A stretch of DNA of 64,000 nucleotides, from contig RCTD01000013.1 of NCBI GenBank assembly GCA_014898415.1, positions 124,001 through 188,000 of the forward strand, written 5' to 3'. The translations under genes and the position numbers were made by a program. Of this stretch, positions 11,267-22,446 are shown in pieces; position 1 is the first letter of the stretch, and each line of letters starts with the position of its first letter. The notes under the pieces were generated by a model. That model ran no database searches. It worked only from the letters and a program-made list of their open reading frames with translations, and had not been told where the DNA came from. The stretch comes from Stromatinia cepivora (lineage: Eukaryota; Ascomycota; Leotiomycetes; Helotiales; Sclerotiniaceae).

Positions 11267-14009
11267 ATGAATGGAATGGGGAAAAGATTTACTACCAAGA
11301 AGGATAAAGAGAAGGGGAATTCGCATAAACGAGACAAATCAAGGGAATTTAAATCTTTTGAAAAGTCCGCCGAGAAGAAGGTAATGCGCCTGCAAAGTCC
11401 ATATCTTTCTCCATCGTCTTTTTGGCATCTCAGACATGTCCAGGACATTCCCATCTCTTATTCACTCCAACTTTCAAGGCGCAGCTCTCTGTCATAGTTC
11501 CGTCGCAACAATACCAAATTCAACTACCATGAGTACTAACTCGACGTCCTTGTTTGTTAGATCCGATCCGTTTCCGAAATCTTCACCTCATTATTTGGAT
11601 ATATCAACAAAACAAAGTCGGAAAATGAAGAAGATGAAGAAGATGAAGAGAAGGAAAAGGTCGGCTTACTACAAAATTACTTGAGAAGCTTCGCTGATAG
11701 GAATATAGATTGCACGGATCAAGGCCTTGTTGGAATCAGAAGGACGGAACGATGTGAAGGATGATCAAATTTTGTTTTGTTTGAATTCGAATTATGCCAA
11801 GGGAGATACAGACAAAGCACATCAAATTTTGGTAGTAATCCAAAAATCGCTTTCTGGAGTCATTTATCCATATGATCCAAGTATAAAGATGCTGGGAGCC
11901 GAAAATTCTCGCGGAAAAAGCTGTTGGCTGGATTCATTCCTGGCTTCCTTATTCACAGTTCCCACCCAATTCCAAGAGCTACTCAGCAACTTTTACGAAG
12001 ATCCTTCCAAACAAAAATTAATTCAATTAATTCGTCTATGGGTCAATCTTATGAGGAGAGGCATTTTGATTGAAGTTGCCATTGTTAGTCATTCCTTTTC
12101 TATGCTTGACTGACTTACTAATTCTGAACAGACCGAACGTATATTGGATTGTTTGCATGAATGTGGTTGGGATGACTTCAAGAAGGATGAAGAGCAAGAT
12201 CCGACAGAAGCCCACATGAAAATTGGGGATATCCTCAATTGGCCCATGCTTAACTTCAGAGTTGATTATGAACATGGTGGTATCGTCGAACAGGATGATC
12301 ATAGAACCTCACAAGAGCGAACGATCCCGGTTTCAATTCCAACTGATCATGATCACCAGGGTCCTTTGAAGCTCGAAAAATGTATAGAATACTCCTTGGC
12401 TTCTTTTGTTAAGATCAATAGACGTGTCGAACCACGCCTACCAGACACGACCGAAGATCATGACGAGAAATCGATCCCAGAGCATGTCGAGACCGTAGAA
12501 GCCGAATCTGCTACTACGCCTACAAGTCCTATGGAGATGATTGGCCAGTCATCTTCACATAACCAGCTCGTCAGAGAGGTTACACATGACCGAGGCTCAT
12601 TATACCGTAGTATGAGTCGCAATTCTACTCGTAAAGGAGCTGATGGAGAGGTCGAAGTCGACGCATTTATATTATCTAGACTGATTCGTCCGTCCAACCG
12701 TTGGTCCCCAATCTTTTGCCATTTAAATTCAAATATTATTCCACCTAAGACTGTTCCTGTACTAATTGGTAACATAGTTTGGTCTTCCAAACCCGCTCCT
12801 GCAAACAATCAAGAATTCGCTCAACGGATCCAAGAACATAAACCAATGCTAGGATTTGATCTGAAGAGATATGGTATGGTCATGGGACTGGACGGCAAAG
12901 AGATGCTACAAAAGAATAAAACCCATATTGACATTCCAAAGAAAATGAAACTACCTCATATTGTTGAGGGAAAGGAAGGTGAAGAAAAGGACGACGATAT
13001 AATAATTTCCAATCGTTACGAGTTGGTCCTTCGATCCATGATCTGCCACAGGGGAGAATCTATCAAACGTGGACACTATATCTCGCTTGTTCGCTTGGAT
13101 GACGAGACCGATGGTGAATTGGACTTTGCAGGATCCAACGATAGTCAGCAACCACCAGATTATGTCGAGGAGCGCTGGATAGTCCACGATGATATCGCAA
13201 GGGACGGGAATAGAGTAGCTCGCGTTGATATCGATAAAGCCCTTGAAACAGACAAATACGGCACGCCTGTTACCTTGTGGTATGAATTTGTTCCTATTTA
13301 TGCGAACTTTTCGCCCGAGGAGTTGCAAAATTTCTTCGGAAATACGACACCTCCGTCGTACACAAATTCCTCCGTTCCGAGTATAGATGTTCAGATTTCC
13401 AAAGCAAGCCCCGATTTAAATAATGGCCATTGCAACGATGAAGGATATTTTAGCCCGCGACCGAATGATGGACCGACTTCAACCGTCAGATTTTCATCCG
13501 AAATCGATCGGCCGCGTTCAAGTCTCAATCTTCTTGATGATGATAGACGAGGAAGCGTTGCCGCCACAGATACAAGTAATGTAAGCGCTGAAAAGTCAGA
13601 TTACGAATCAGCTCCTGTTACGCCAGGTGAAGAACCAGCAACTCCCAGAACGTCACGAACATTTCGAAGGAGCAAGACTTCACGAAGTCGGCCACAAAGT
13701 TCCTCGAATGAAAACCGCAAGTCATTGGGATACTTTAAAGGTTTGATATCAAGGACAAGTAAAGAGTCTTTACATAAGCCAGATCTGAGCAAAGAATCAA
13801 TACCTGCTGTACCTGCGATACCCGGATTAGACGGTTCCGTCGACTCTAACTCCAATGCGGAATTCACAAAAGCAACTGAGGCGAATGGTACAATATCTCG
13901 CAAAGGGAGTAAGAAGGGCAAAAGGCGAAGCAAAGGAGCTATGGAATTTGAAGTCAAAGACAAGGAAAAAGAGTCAAATCACACAGACAGGGTTTGTATT
14001 ATTATGTAA
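11267..14009 (+). CDS. Divergent ubiquitin-specific protease (C19-like) with C-terminal CaaX box
   Basis: Likely a cysteine protease that removes ubiquitin or a ubiquitin-like modifier. Exons 11267-11380, 11561-11659, 11709-12083 and 12132-14009 join in phase 0 and give 821 residues. Residues 1-40 are Lys/Arg-rich and an acidic Glu/Asp run follows near 55-65. The Cys box is ENSRGKSCWLDSFLASLF with putative catalytic Cys143; the strand GFDLKRYGM and the His box ESIKRGHYISLVR (about His511), followed by WIVHDD, complete the USP pattern. A long Ser/Thr/Pro/Glu-rich tail with basic clusters follows. The protein ends in VCIIM, where CIIM fits a farnesylated CaaX motif, implying membrane anchoring. 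The second intron has an unusual GTCGGC donor but is needed to keep frame. The start could lie further upstream. I do not recognise a named orthologue. Confidence 0.8.
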
Positions 14010-15144
14010 AAAAAAAGTTTGGATAAGAGCATGGAGCGTTGGGATATGCTTCAAATTGTTTATAAATTATGGAGGAGACTTGCATTATGGTCGATTCACA
14101 TGCCAATTATTGGCAACGGCGTCGGAGAACTACATAAAGATATCTTCATGTTTATGATATGGATATGGATATTACACCGTCAGAAATGAATACCAGCGTT
14201 GGTTTTATTGTTGGATTATGAATGCTATTAGAGAGGGAGTACATTGGGATTGAACAGGTTACCATATAGGATAGGGTTTGAGGGTTAGATTGGGATATTT
14301 CATACTTGGAGGGTGGGATGAAGATATATATTGTTTTTTGGCGTCTGTTTTCTGCCTTGGGGGCGTATGTGTCATGTATAGTGAGGGTTGGGGACAGTGG
14401 CGCAGTTATCGCTCGCTGGTTGGACAAATGGGTTAGGGTTACCACATGCTTATAGAATCCTCCTTCGTTGTGGAATGAGATTAGAGGATGATGATACAGT
14501 TATACATAGGAATAGGGATAGGGATAGGAATTGGGATTTGGGTATTGGGTATAAGAGAGAAGATACAGAATTGCATAGATGGAATCACGAGTTGTTATTC
14601 ATCATTCTTGTCATGTCATGTCCCTATCTTATCTTTTTTGAATTAAGTCGGAGTACTTGACTCGGAGTCATGGAGTGAGATGAAATGAGATGAAATGAGA
14701 TATTTTGCTCTAAAATCCGCTGAGACACATCCAAATACTAGGTACTCATCTCACATTTTCATGACTTCTTTCGATAACCCATACTCAGTAGAATTAACAT
14801 CCGCAAATCAATAATATGGATATTCTCTTCCCTTTCTGCGGATCATTATCTTGAACTAAACTCCTAGCGAAAATTCAATCGTTTTATTGAGGCCAGTGTA
14901 GCATTGTAAGATTTACTGATTTGTCGGTTGATGGTTAGTGAATGATGGACGGACGCTGGATGGGGTATTGAGATGGGATGAGATTGATAGAGGGAGATAG
15001 AGGGAGATTTATTAATTTTTGGAGCTGTAAGATTTTATGTGCGTGTTTGGTGTGGATATTGTGCTGACCTGGGCTGAGGGTTGAGGACTGTATGGTGCGG
15101 TGCCGCGGTGCGGTTAGAGTGTGGGTCTTTTTTTGTTGATTTAG

Positions 15145-15193
15145 TGGGGGGAGGGGGGGGGTGGTTGTGGTGGGGAGAGGTGGGGAGAGTGGG
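15145..15193 (+). other. G-run cluster, possible G-quadruplex
   Basis: Six or more runs of three to nine G occur within about 50 bases on the plus strand, separated by one to seven bases. This fits the usual pattern for an intramolecular G-quadruplex. A TATATATA stretch follows directly at about 15197. No gene can be assigned to it. Confidence 0.6.
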
Positions 15194-15384
15194 TTGTATA
15201 TATATACCGGATTTTGGGTTGGGGTCATGAGATAAGGACTGGAGATGAAGATTGTTGTATATCTTGATCCTTTAATACTACAGTATAATCTATAATAATG
15301 ATAAGAGTAATTTATAATCTCGATTCCGATTTAATCCTGATAACTACTAAATAGTCATTCATCCCTCATCATCTAATTTTGTGT

Positions 15385-15730
15385 GCTAAGAGGGTTTTGT
15401 TGTATATTGTACGTGGAATTCGTTATTGTGGGATTGTATATACTAAGAGAGTTTTGTTGTATATTGTATGTAGAATTTGTTGTTATGAGATTGTACACAT
15501 TGAGCTGGTTTAGCTATATCGTATCTTTACATAAATGACATCTTTCCTTCAAGTTTTCCCTGAAGCTTTTCTATTCTATTGGATCGTGTTATAAAGAAAG
15601 AAGTTTGTTGCATATCGTATTTTTATCCAGATGATATCTTAGCTTAAGTATTTTCCCAATTTTTCCTGTTATTGATCGACTATTTTTGAAAGAGAATGCT
15701 TGTTATGTATTTCGTATCAGGTTAATCTAA
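15385..15730 (+). repeat. Short tandem repeats with TTTGTTG(C/T)ATAT core
   Basis: A unit starting CTAAGAG(A/G)GTTTTGTTG at about 15386 recurs 57 bases later at about 15443, with some 80 percent identity by eye. More diverged relatives follow near 15605 (TTTGTTGCATATCGTA) and near 15690. The core matches that of the repeats at 18.3-19.2 kb, so these look like outlying members of one family. Confidence 0.5.
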
Positions 15731-16674
15731 AGTAGCTTTGTTTTTGTTGATTGTAGATTTTAGACTGAGGATTCTATTATCTGGTAAGACCTTGTATATT
15801 TATCTAGCTAAATTATAACAATTTGGATTCTAATTTAATTGTTTATGAATAGTATTTTATTCGTCGATAATGTATTGAGTTCTATTGTATATCGAATGTT
15901 TTATTAGTTTGGCCATGAAATGTATAGTTTGTGTTTTGAGCTAAATCATGATGATTGACTAGTAGTCAGTTAGTTCGCATCTTGATACTTCCTTGAATTA
16001 GACTAATTCGGGTTATATTTGCTTTTAGGGATTGTAATGGGATTTGGAAATGAAAATATAGGGTAGAACTGTATTCTTACAAGCTTCTGATAATAATGAT
16101 GATTGCCAATGCCTATATGAACGAATGATAATTATAGGATGAAGTTAAATTAGCTGTAGTTTAATTTAGCATTTACCACTGAGCACTAAAATAAACGATG
16201 CTTGTACTAGGACTACCAGGCAAAGTGACAGAAATGACGTCTAACGTTTACTAGTACGGTAGTTCCTCCTTTAAGCTTCGCTAAGGAGCCTAGCGAGGAC
16301 TAGCGAAGACTAGCGTGGATTAGTGAAGATTAGTAGTTTCAATTGGATGGACTTCATAGCTCCTGTGGGGTTACTATTAAGTTAACAACGTTAGGATGCC
16401 TATCATTTAATCTAGAATCTATAGACTTAACTAGCACATTACCTTTCATTGATTTTCACTGCTAACAGTGATGATCATAATCAGAGTATAATATTAGTGC
16501 ATGGTACTTGGACGGGTGGCGTATAATGGTTATGTGGGGTGCTTGGGACTTGTCTGGACCTTTGTTTCTCACGTTAGTTTCTAACGGTTTGATTATAGTG
16601 ATGAGGATCCTTGATTAGAGTATAATTTAGAGCTAGGAAATGTATAGGTTCCGGAAGACTCAACAATTTTCCGG

Positions 16675-17860
16675 AGACATGCAACAAATTGATATTTTTA
16701 GGGGGGAGTGGTCAATATGAGTAAATGATTGGCTGGGTCATATTTCGACACCTGACGATATTGCTACTCTACACAAGGAGTATACTAGGAAGGGGGAAGA
16801 TGTTGAAAGAACTAAGGGGGATCCAAAAAATTCTCTGGGGGCGTGCAACAAAAAGAGATTTTGGAGGATACAGTTCGAAATGTGCAAATGATTGGCTGGT
16901 ATGTTATGTTTTGATCCGCTACTGCTGATAAGCACGACTCGTATACTAGAAAGACAGACAGCGTTAGAGGACTCAGGTGAACCAAGAGGAATTCGGTAGA
17001 ATTCGAGAATGGTCCGGAGATGTGTAACAAATGGGAAGGATTTTAGGAACATAATTGAGATAGATGGGACTTTGTTAGTATGGCATATTTTGATTCTCGA
17101 CGGTATCCTATCCACACATCTTTGTTGAGTGTGATATTTACCTAGATTCTGCAAATTGAAATTGAACAATTAGCACAAATTCTTTAAAATAACATTGGAT
17201 AATGTCCCTCTCTGAATGAATATCTTCAAAAGCATATATTAGAAAAGCATACGGTCTCAAAGGATTCAAGTGTTTTCTGAAAAATGGCAGCGAATGGAGA
17301 GTTGCAGCCAAGCGGTGGATTTAGGGGAGTATAGTTAAGGTTTGGGAACCTTTGCTTGGTACGTTGTTTTTTAACAGGCTATTGTGGTGTTTTCAGAGCC
17401 TATGAGGGTGATCTACATATCTTTTGATAATGGAATGACATTGATGATCCTCCGGATCCTCGGAACATACGGAAATGCAACAAAACAAAGACATTTAGGG
17501 GAGATATCTCAACTTTTATGAGTCTATGCTATAAATGGTATTGTTCCAGTCACTAGTCGGATAATTCTCCGGAGACGTGCAACAAAGGATGGATTCTGAG
17601 GGATATAGTTTAAGTTCCATGGAACTCTTCACTATGTACAGAATTGTCTTAGCTTTTATCTGGATAGTTTATTGGGAGATAGCTGAAATATAAGGAAGAT
17701 TTAGAGCTTAGTTTGAGATCCATGAATCTCTATACTTTGAATGGAATGGTTCGATTTCTAAATAAACAATTCCCTGAAGATATGCAACAAAAGGATGGAC
17801 TAGAACGCAGAAACTATTGGTTAGTGTGTCATATTTGAACGGTCTTCAATGACCTTGATA
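16675..17860 (-). repeat. Degenerate tandem repeat array, orientation A
   Basis: At least six copies of a unit of roughly 100-210 bases can be aligned by eye. Each starts with (ggaga)nGTGCAACAAA, then GGAT.TTTAGGGGA.ATAGTT, then TGG(T/G)ATGT.ATATTTTGA. Core positions include 16681, 16845, 17024, 17475, 17580 and 17786; a seventh, more diverged copy lies near 17315. Identity between copies is moderate and indels are common, so the array is old. It lacks a conserved reading frame. Confidence 0.6.
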
Positions 17861-17892
17861 TTTTTTATACTATAGCTATGCCGGTCTTGATT

Positions 17893-17930
17893 CCAAGCTC
17901 GCTAGATCTATTAGATTTAGCGAGACTTGG
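17893..17930. repeat. Hairpin between the two repeat arrays
   Basis: CCAAGCTCGCTA at 17893-17904 pairs with TAGCGAGACTTGG at 17918-17930, with one unpaired base, around a loop of 13 bases. It lies close to the point where the repeat family changes orientation. It may be a breakpoint, a recombination relic or a structured transcript. Confidence 0.5.
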
Positions 17931-18254
17931 GAATATTACGCGCGCTATATTAGAAACCCAATTGGTGGTTCATGCAATCTTATCTCGAGGAATTCATGAG
18001 AATGATGAGTTACCTTTACGCCGTTCGAGGATAATGCATGAGTAAAAACTGGGCTTTTGTGAACATCACCTCTATTCTCGGATCTTAAGTATGTACTCAT
18101 TCCGCACGACAGCAACCAATTTGACAGAGCGGTTAGACATCTAAAGGAAAGTTGAAATGGTATCGAGTTAGCTAAGTTAGCTCAAGGGGAAGAGGTATTT
18201 TGGCCTGTCTAGGCCGTGAGAACTGCCTCTAAAAAGTTAGGAGATGGTTGGTCA

Positions 18255-19260
18255 TCACACTATCTTCTTGCATTTCTCCAATAATATCTTATAAAATACA
18301 GGATACATTTGTTGCACATCTGAAATTCATGCAGAATGACATAGTTAGCTGTTGCAACGCGTTTTTAGCTTCATTATTCCACGGATACATACTCGTGCGG
18401 CCAGAACTCCGAAGCTAGGGGCACGTACCTCAAGATGATCAACAGATTCATAACATTTCTCCAATAGTAGTTATGAAAAACACAGGATGCATTTGTTGCA
18501 CCTCTAAGTTTGATGCAGAATGACATATTTGGTGGTTGAGATGTGTTTTTAGTCTTATTTCTGAGAACCTGTCAAGGAAACATGAATGGAATGAGCTCAA
18601 TTGCCTGCAGGTAGCTGTAATAGCGGTTCTAGTTTCTCTAGAACATGTTTGGTCACTCCGCTAGTTGTGAATATTCCTCCAATAAAAAAAGTTCATAAAA
18701 TAGCGAAATGCATTTGTTGCGCATCTGATTTCCATGTACAGTAACATATTTAGGGGTCAAGATGCGTTTTGCCTTGGCTTTAGGGTCTTCTCAATGAAAA
18801 TTGACGGGAACCAGTTGGTTGAAAGGCAGCGGTACTGAGAAATCTGGTTGCTTTAGTACGTGAAAAAAGATAGCCAGGGCTAAGTAATAGTAGGATATCA
18901 AAGAAACACTATACCTTTACTGATGTTCTAGAGTTTGGTTCAGTGGATTTGTTGCATATCTAAGTTTCTTGCACAATGACATGATAATGATTTAGATGCT
19001 TTCTAGCTTTTCCTATCAAATTTAATGGTGGTAATATTACGGGTGATTGAATTCTTTGCGTTGAGAGGTAGTGGTGGTAGTTTTAGTCTTCTTGGCACAT
19101 TGGAAAGAATAGACGGAGGATTAAGAAATGATGGGGTATCCTATCAAAGCTATATCGAATCACTACATCTCTACCGACATTTTAGGGGGTACTTCAATGT
19201 ATTTGTTGCATATCTGCTCGTACTGTGGCTTACGCCAATGATTTAGATTGTTTGGAAGTA
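18255..19260 (+). repeat. Degenerate tandem repeat array, orientation B
   Basis: Five copies carry the core ATTTGTTGCAyaTCT, at about 18309, 18490, 18712, 18948 and 19201, spaced about 180-255 bases apart. Before the core lies TTCTCCAATA..A..TTAT(A/G)AAA.A; after it comes TTCATGCAGAATGACATA and then G.GTTTTTAG. The core is the reverse complement of that in the array at 16.7-17.9 kb, but the flanking unit differs, so the two are related only in part. Confidence 0.6.
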
Positions 19261-20407
19261 CCAGTTGTCAAAGTATTTGATACCCAGATCATTTGGAGGT
19301 GCTGTCAATCATTAGATATTTAATCAGTGTCGAGTAAATGGTGCATATATCATTTAGGTCGTTGATCATTAGGCAATGCAGATCATTATTAGACGGTATT
19401 ATACAAGGAAGACACAAATGGCACAACCTTGGCGAAAAGTCCCACATACCACAAAAGACCTCTGGCCGAATACCATCAGGATCAACAACAAACTTGATTT
19501 TTAGATGATTGACAGATGTGGAAATCAATTAGATGCTAATGACAAGTCAAGAATACCCGATCACTTTGATATTGGATTAACAGGGAACCTTTTGAGGTAC
19601 GATTCATGTTTCCAAGCGTGGGGCCAGTCGGCAGAAAAGCTAAAAGATGATTGAACCACATTGGTATTAGACACTAAACCTCAATAGTATTCCGAACTAT
19701 AAGAAATTCATTTGCTGTTTATCTTAAAATGTTTGATTTGAGTACTCTCTGGCGAAGAAGAGTCCAGAGATATGGGACAGGGGGATTCAAATAGTGCCTG
19801 ACTGCCCTAGCAGCAGACATTAGGATTCCACTAGTAACCCGGTGCGTAATTCAGTATTGGTATTTCTTCTGTTACATACATTCCTATTCTGCTTGTTGTG
19901 GCTACATGAGGAGCAATGAGAGAGCTCTAATAAATCTTTCGGATGATAGGCATCCCTTTCCCAAGAAGCGAGAAATTTATACTCAATCGTCTTCACTGGC
20001 TCATTGTTGACATATATTAAGATATTATAATCAAATAATTAAATCGAAAGGTTCACCTAAGGCTATTCGTCAAGTATAATTCATGATGATGTTAGACAAG
20101 GTGATTTGACAACAGTTGAAGCATTGGCTAAATACCTGAGAGCATCTAGAACAATGGGATAGTGGCTAATTTTCAATTTTTGTGGTAGATCATGAAGCCT
20201 GGACTTAAGTCCATATAGTGAGCGTTCGTCGAATTTCAGTCAGGGCGTGGAGTGTGGTAGTGGTGTTTTGGTGGCTGATTGTTCTGGCGATTGATGACAA
20301 GAGAAGTCTTGCGAGGGGCAGCAAACTCCTCATCATCTACTTTCCAAAATCCCGGTTTGTTTTCTTGTAGACACGGGTCTATACGCGCTTTTCTTATGGG
20401 TCCGGAA

Positions 20408-21240
20408 TCAGATCGACAAATCGTACATCTCAGAGATAAATATCATGTCGTCCGAATCTTGTGCTTTCTCGAGACGTATATATTTGACGTCTGTTCTTCT
20501 AGCAGAATGCTCAAAGATCTCGTCTGGTTGATGCAAGTACGGCTCATGCGCCAAGTACTCCCGCATGTCATAACTGGTTTTTCGCAATAGACAGAACCAT
20601 ATCATCACAATTTTCGCAAGATTTTCTGCATCCGATCGCCAAGCGCAAGGATCTAATTTGGCAAACAGATGACCGAATGGAGTCATATATGTTCCATCTG
20701 CACTCCGGGCATTAAGACCTTCTTCTAGAAATAGAAAGGCAATTGGCGCAGCAGCATCAAGATCATGCTGACCGCGGACAAAAATTCATGCAGACAAAAT
20801 CTTCGACAGTGTACCATGTTACACAAACAGATAATCTGGAAATCCATCCTTTGATGCCAAAGATTAAATGAACGTTTCATCTTTTTTTTTGCCATGATTT
20901 CTGCCAATTTCTTCATGTACGTCAAAGTCAAATGCAACTGCTTTTCCATTATACGAATCCCTCGCACACTTTCGACAGAGACGACAAATTTATCCTGCTC
21001 CAACAGGGAGCTATATGCTTCAGGTGGACCATTATAGATATCTAGTGGTGTCAGTCCGGCACAGCGATGTTTTAATGTCTGAGGGCATTCCACGGTAACT
21101 GGCAATTCTGACATCGGATCGTATTCTCCGAGTTTGACAAAAACTCGAATTGTGTCGAGTGCCTCGTTAGCCAGGCTATGAATGAATTTCTGATACCGGA
21201 GCAACCACAGACATGGTGCGTCTTTTAAGTTTGACCAGAA
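20408..21240 (-). pseudogene. Decayed tandem copy of the neighbouring ankyrin gene
   Basis: Two minus-strand blocks resemble the neighbour at 22447-24731. The first (about 21204-20800) has ALDTIRVFVKLGEYDPM and GLTPLDIYNGPPEAYSSLL, matching ALNTTRVLIEVGQCDPM and TSLHVYRGEAEALNYML; EQDKFVVSV matches SQEKFLVSV. The second (about 20686-20408) has IWFCLLRKTSYDMREYL, matching TWFELLRKADYDLQAYI. Between them the frame is lost soon after a KDGFP-like segment, where the neighbour reads on. No N-terminal STAND-like domain is present upstream and no C-terminal acidic exon follows. It is best read as a truncated, frame-broken duplicate. A spliced, shortened but live gene is less likely. Confidence 0.6.
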
Positions 21241-22446
21241 TGTTTATATCTCTCCAGGGCTTGTTATAATTGAGTCAGCAAACTGAGATAGAGTGACACC
21301 ATTTGAAAACGCACCATGCACCCCGGCCATTTCAGAATTGGTAGGAACAAAAGAAGCTTTCCATTCATTTAATAGTAGATAAGGCTCATAGTTCTAGCAG
21401 AAAGATAGGGATAGGAGAACGAGTGTTCCAAATATCTCATGACAAGCTTGTTATCTGCTTTATACTCAGATGCGCTTCGTAAGATACTACCGCGGAAGTC
21501 GTAAGACAAAGTCAATACGAGAAAGCGCAGAGGATGTGCTTCTAGCTATGCATAAGGCGCGGAAAAAATTATTCGCTGCCTTGCTATGCATACGAGAATA
21601 CATCACAGCCCTGCATACATCTAGGTTTACCTTATAGACTGACTTGATATACAGTCTAGGTGTCGAAGTAGAGTAGTTTGGCAGCAGTGTCTGACAGAAT
21701 ATTAAAGAAGTCCAATGAAGTTTTAAGAACGACATATTTTAAGGAAACGGGTATTTCTGTCGCTGCTTTCCAAATTCTTCTTTCCCTTATTGGTGGGTCC
21801 TAGGTGAATGGAAATCTAGCCCCTTTGCCTTGTGAGTTTTTTTTCTGGTTATTGGCTAAAACACCAAAACGCTCTGAGCTTTTCAATTTATTTCGGTTAT
21901 TTAGCTGGGTGAGGTTAAATTTCCACAAGTGCTATTTGCAGAGTTTTCTTATCCTACTCACCATATCATATGTCTAAAATAAGAGTTTATTGCTACTCCA
22001 CTTGAACATCCATAATATGTACATCGATCTGGCATGTCATAATGAGTCAGAGCCTAGTGCTTTGTCTTCGCACCAATACAGTGAACCGTACTCCCAGACC
22101 TAGAACCAAGGGATTATGGGTGATTGACATGCCGGTATGTTGGCTGTCTGGGAGTCAAGATTCCTGCAGGTTCATGCTGATACTATACTAAGACGATAAC
22201 AGTTGTGTAGCATATCCAAAATCACCCAGAGGCCTCCATCAAGTTTCATCAGTGCTTGAAATTAGTTAAGACGCACAGTTGGTAGGTTGGCGAATAGGGA
22301 ATTTAGGTCGTGTTACATAATATCGTCACATTACATTTGCTCATTACCTTTCACCACAATATAGCAGGCAAACTGCATCTTAAGGCTTGAAACACACATT
22401 GAATATCCAAAGCCTACTAATTTCAAACGCAATAGAGTAATCACCC
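21241..22446. other. Intergenic between ankyrin copies
   Basis: About 1.2 kb between the decayed copy and the 3' end of the STAND-ankyrin gene. An open frame at 21487-21735 (minus, 82 codons) has no recognisable domain and does not match the N-terminus of the neighbour. It may be unrelated filler or a remnant too diverged to place. Nothing else was seen. Confidence 0.4.

Larger units (their letters stand above)
14010..20407. other. 6.4-kb gene-free region dominated by degenerate repeats
   Basis: No reading frame here resembles a known protein. Contents from left to right: GGGATA-like repeats near 14509-14552, a G-run cluster at 15145-15193, short tandem repeats from 15385, two families of decayed tandem repeats (about 16.67-17.86 and 18.25-19.26 kb) and a hairpin at 17893-17930. 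A small array of TAGCGA-type decamers lies near 16285-16325. The rest is AT-rich unique-looking sequence. It may be an old satellite or a transposon graveyard next to the ankyrin island that follows. Confidence 0.55.

Noticed and set aside
16725..17169. Overlapping open frames on both strands in the repeat zone
   Set aside because: The frames are not preserved between repeat copies, so they are not a mobile-element protein.
20279..20590. 103-codon plus-strand frame
   Set aside because: It is the shadow of the decayed ankyrin copy on the minus strand.
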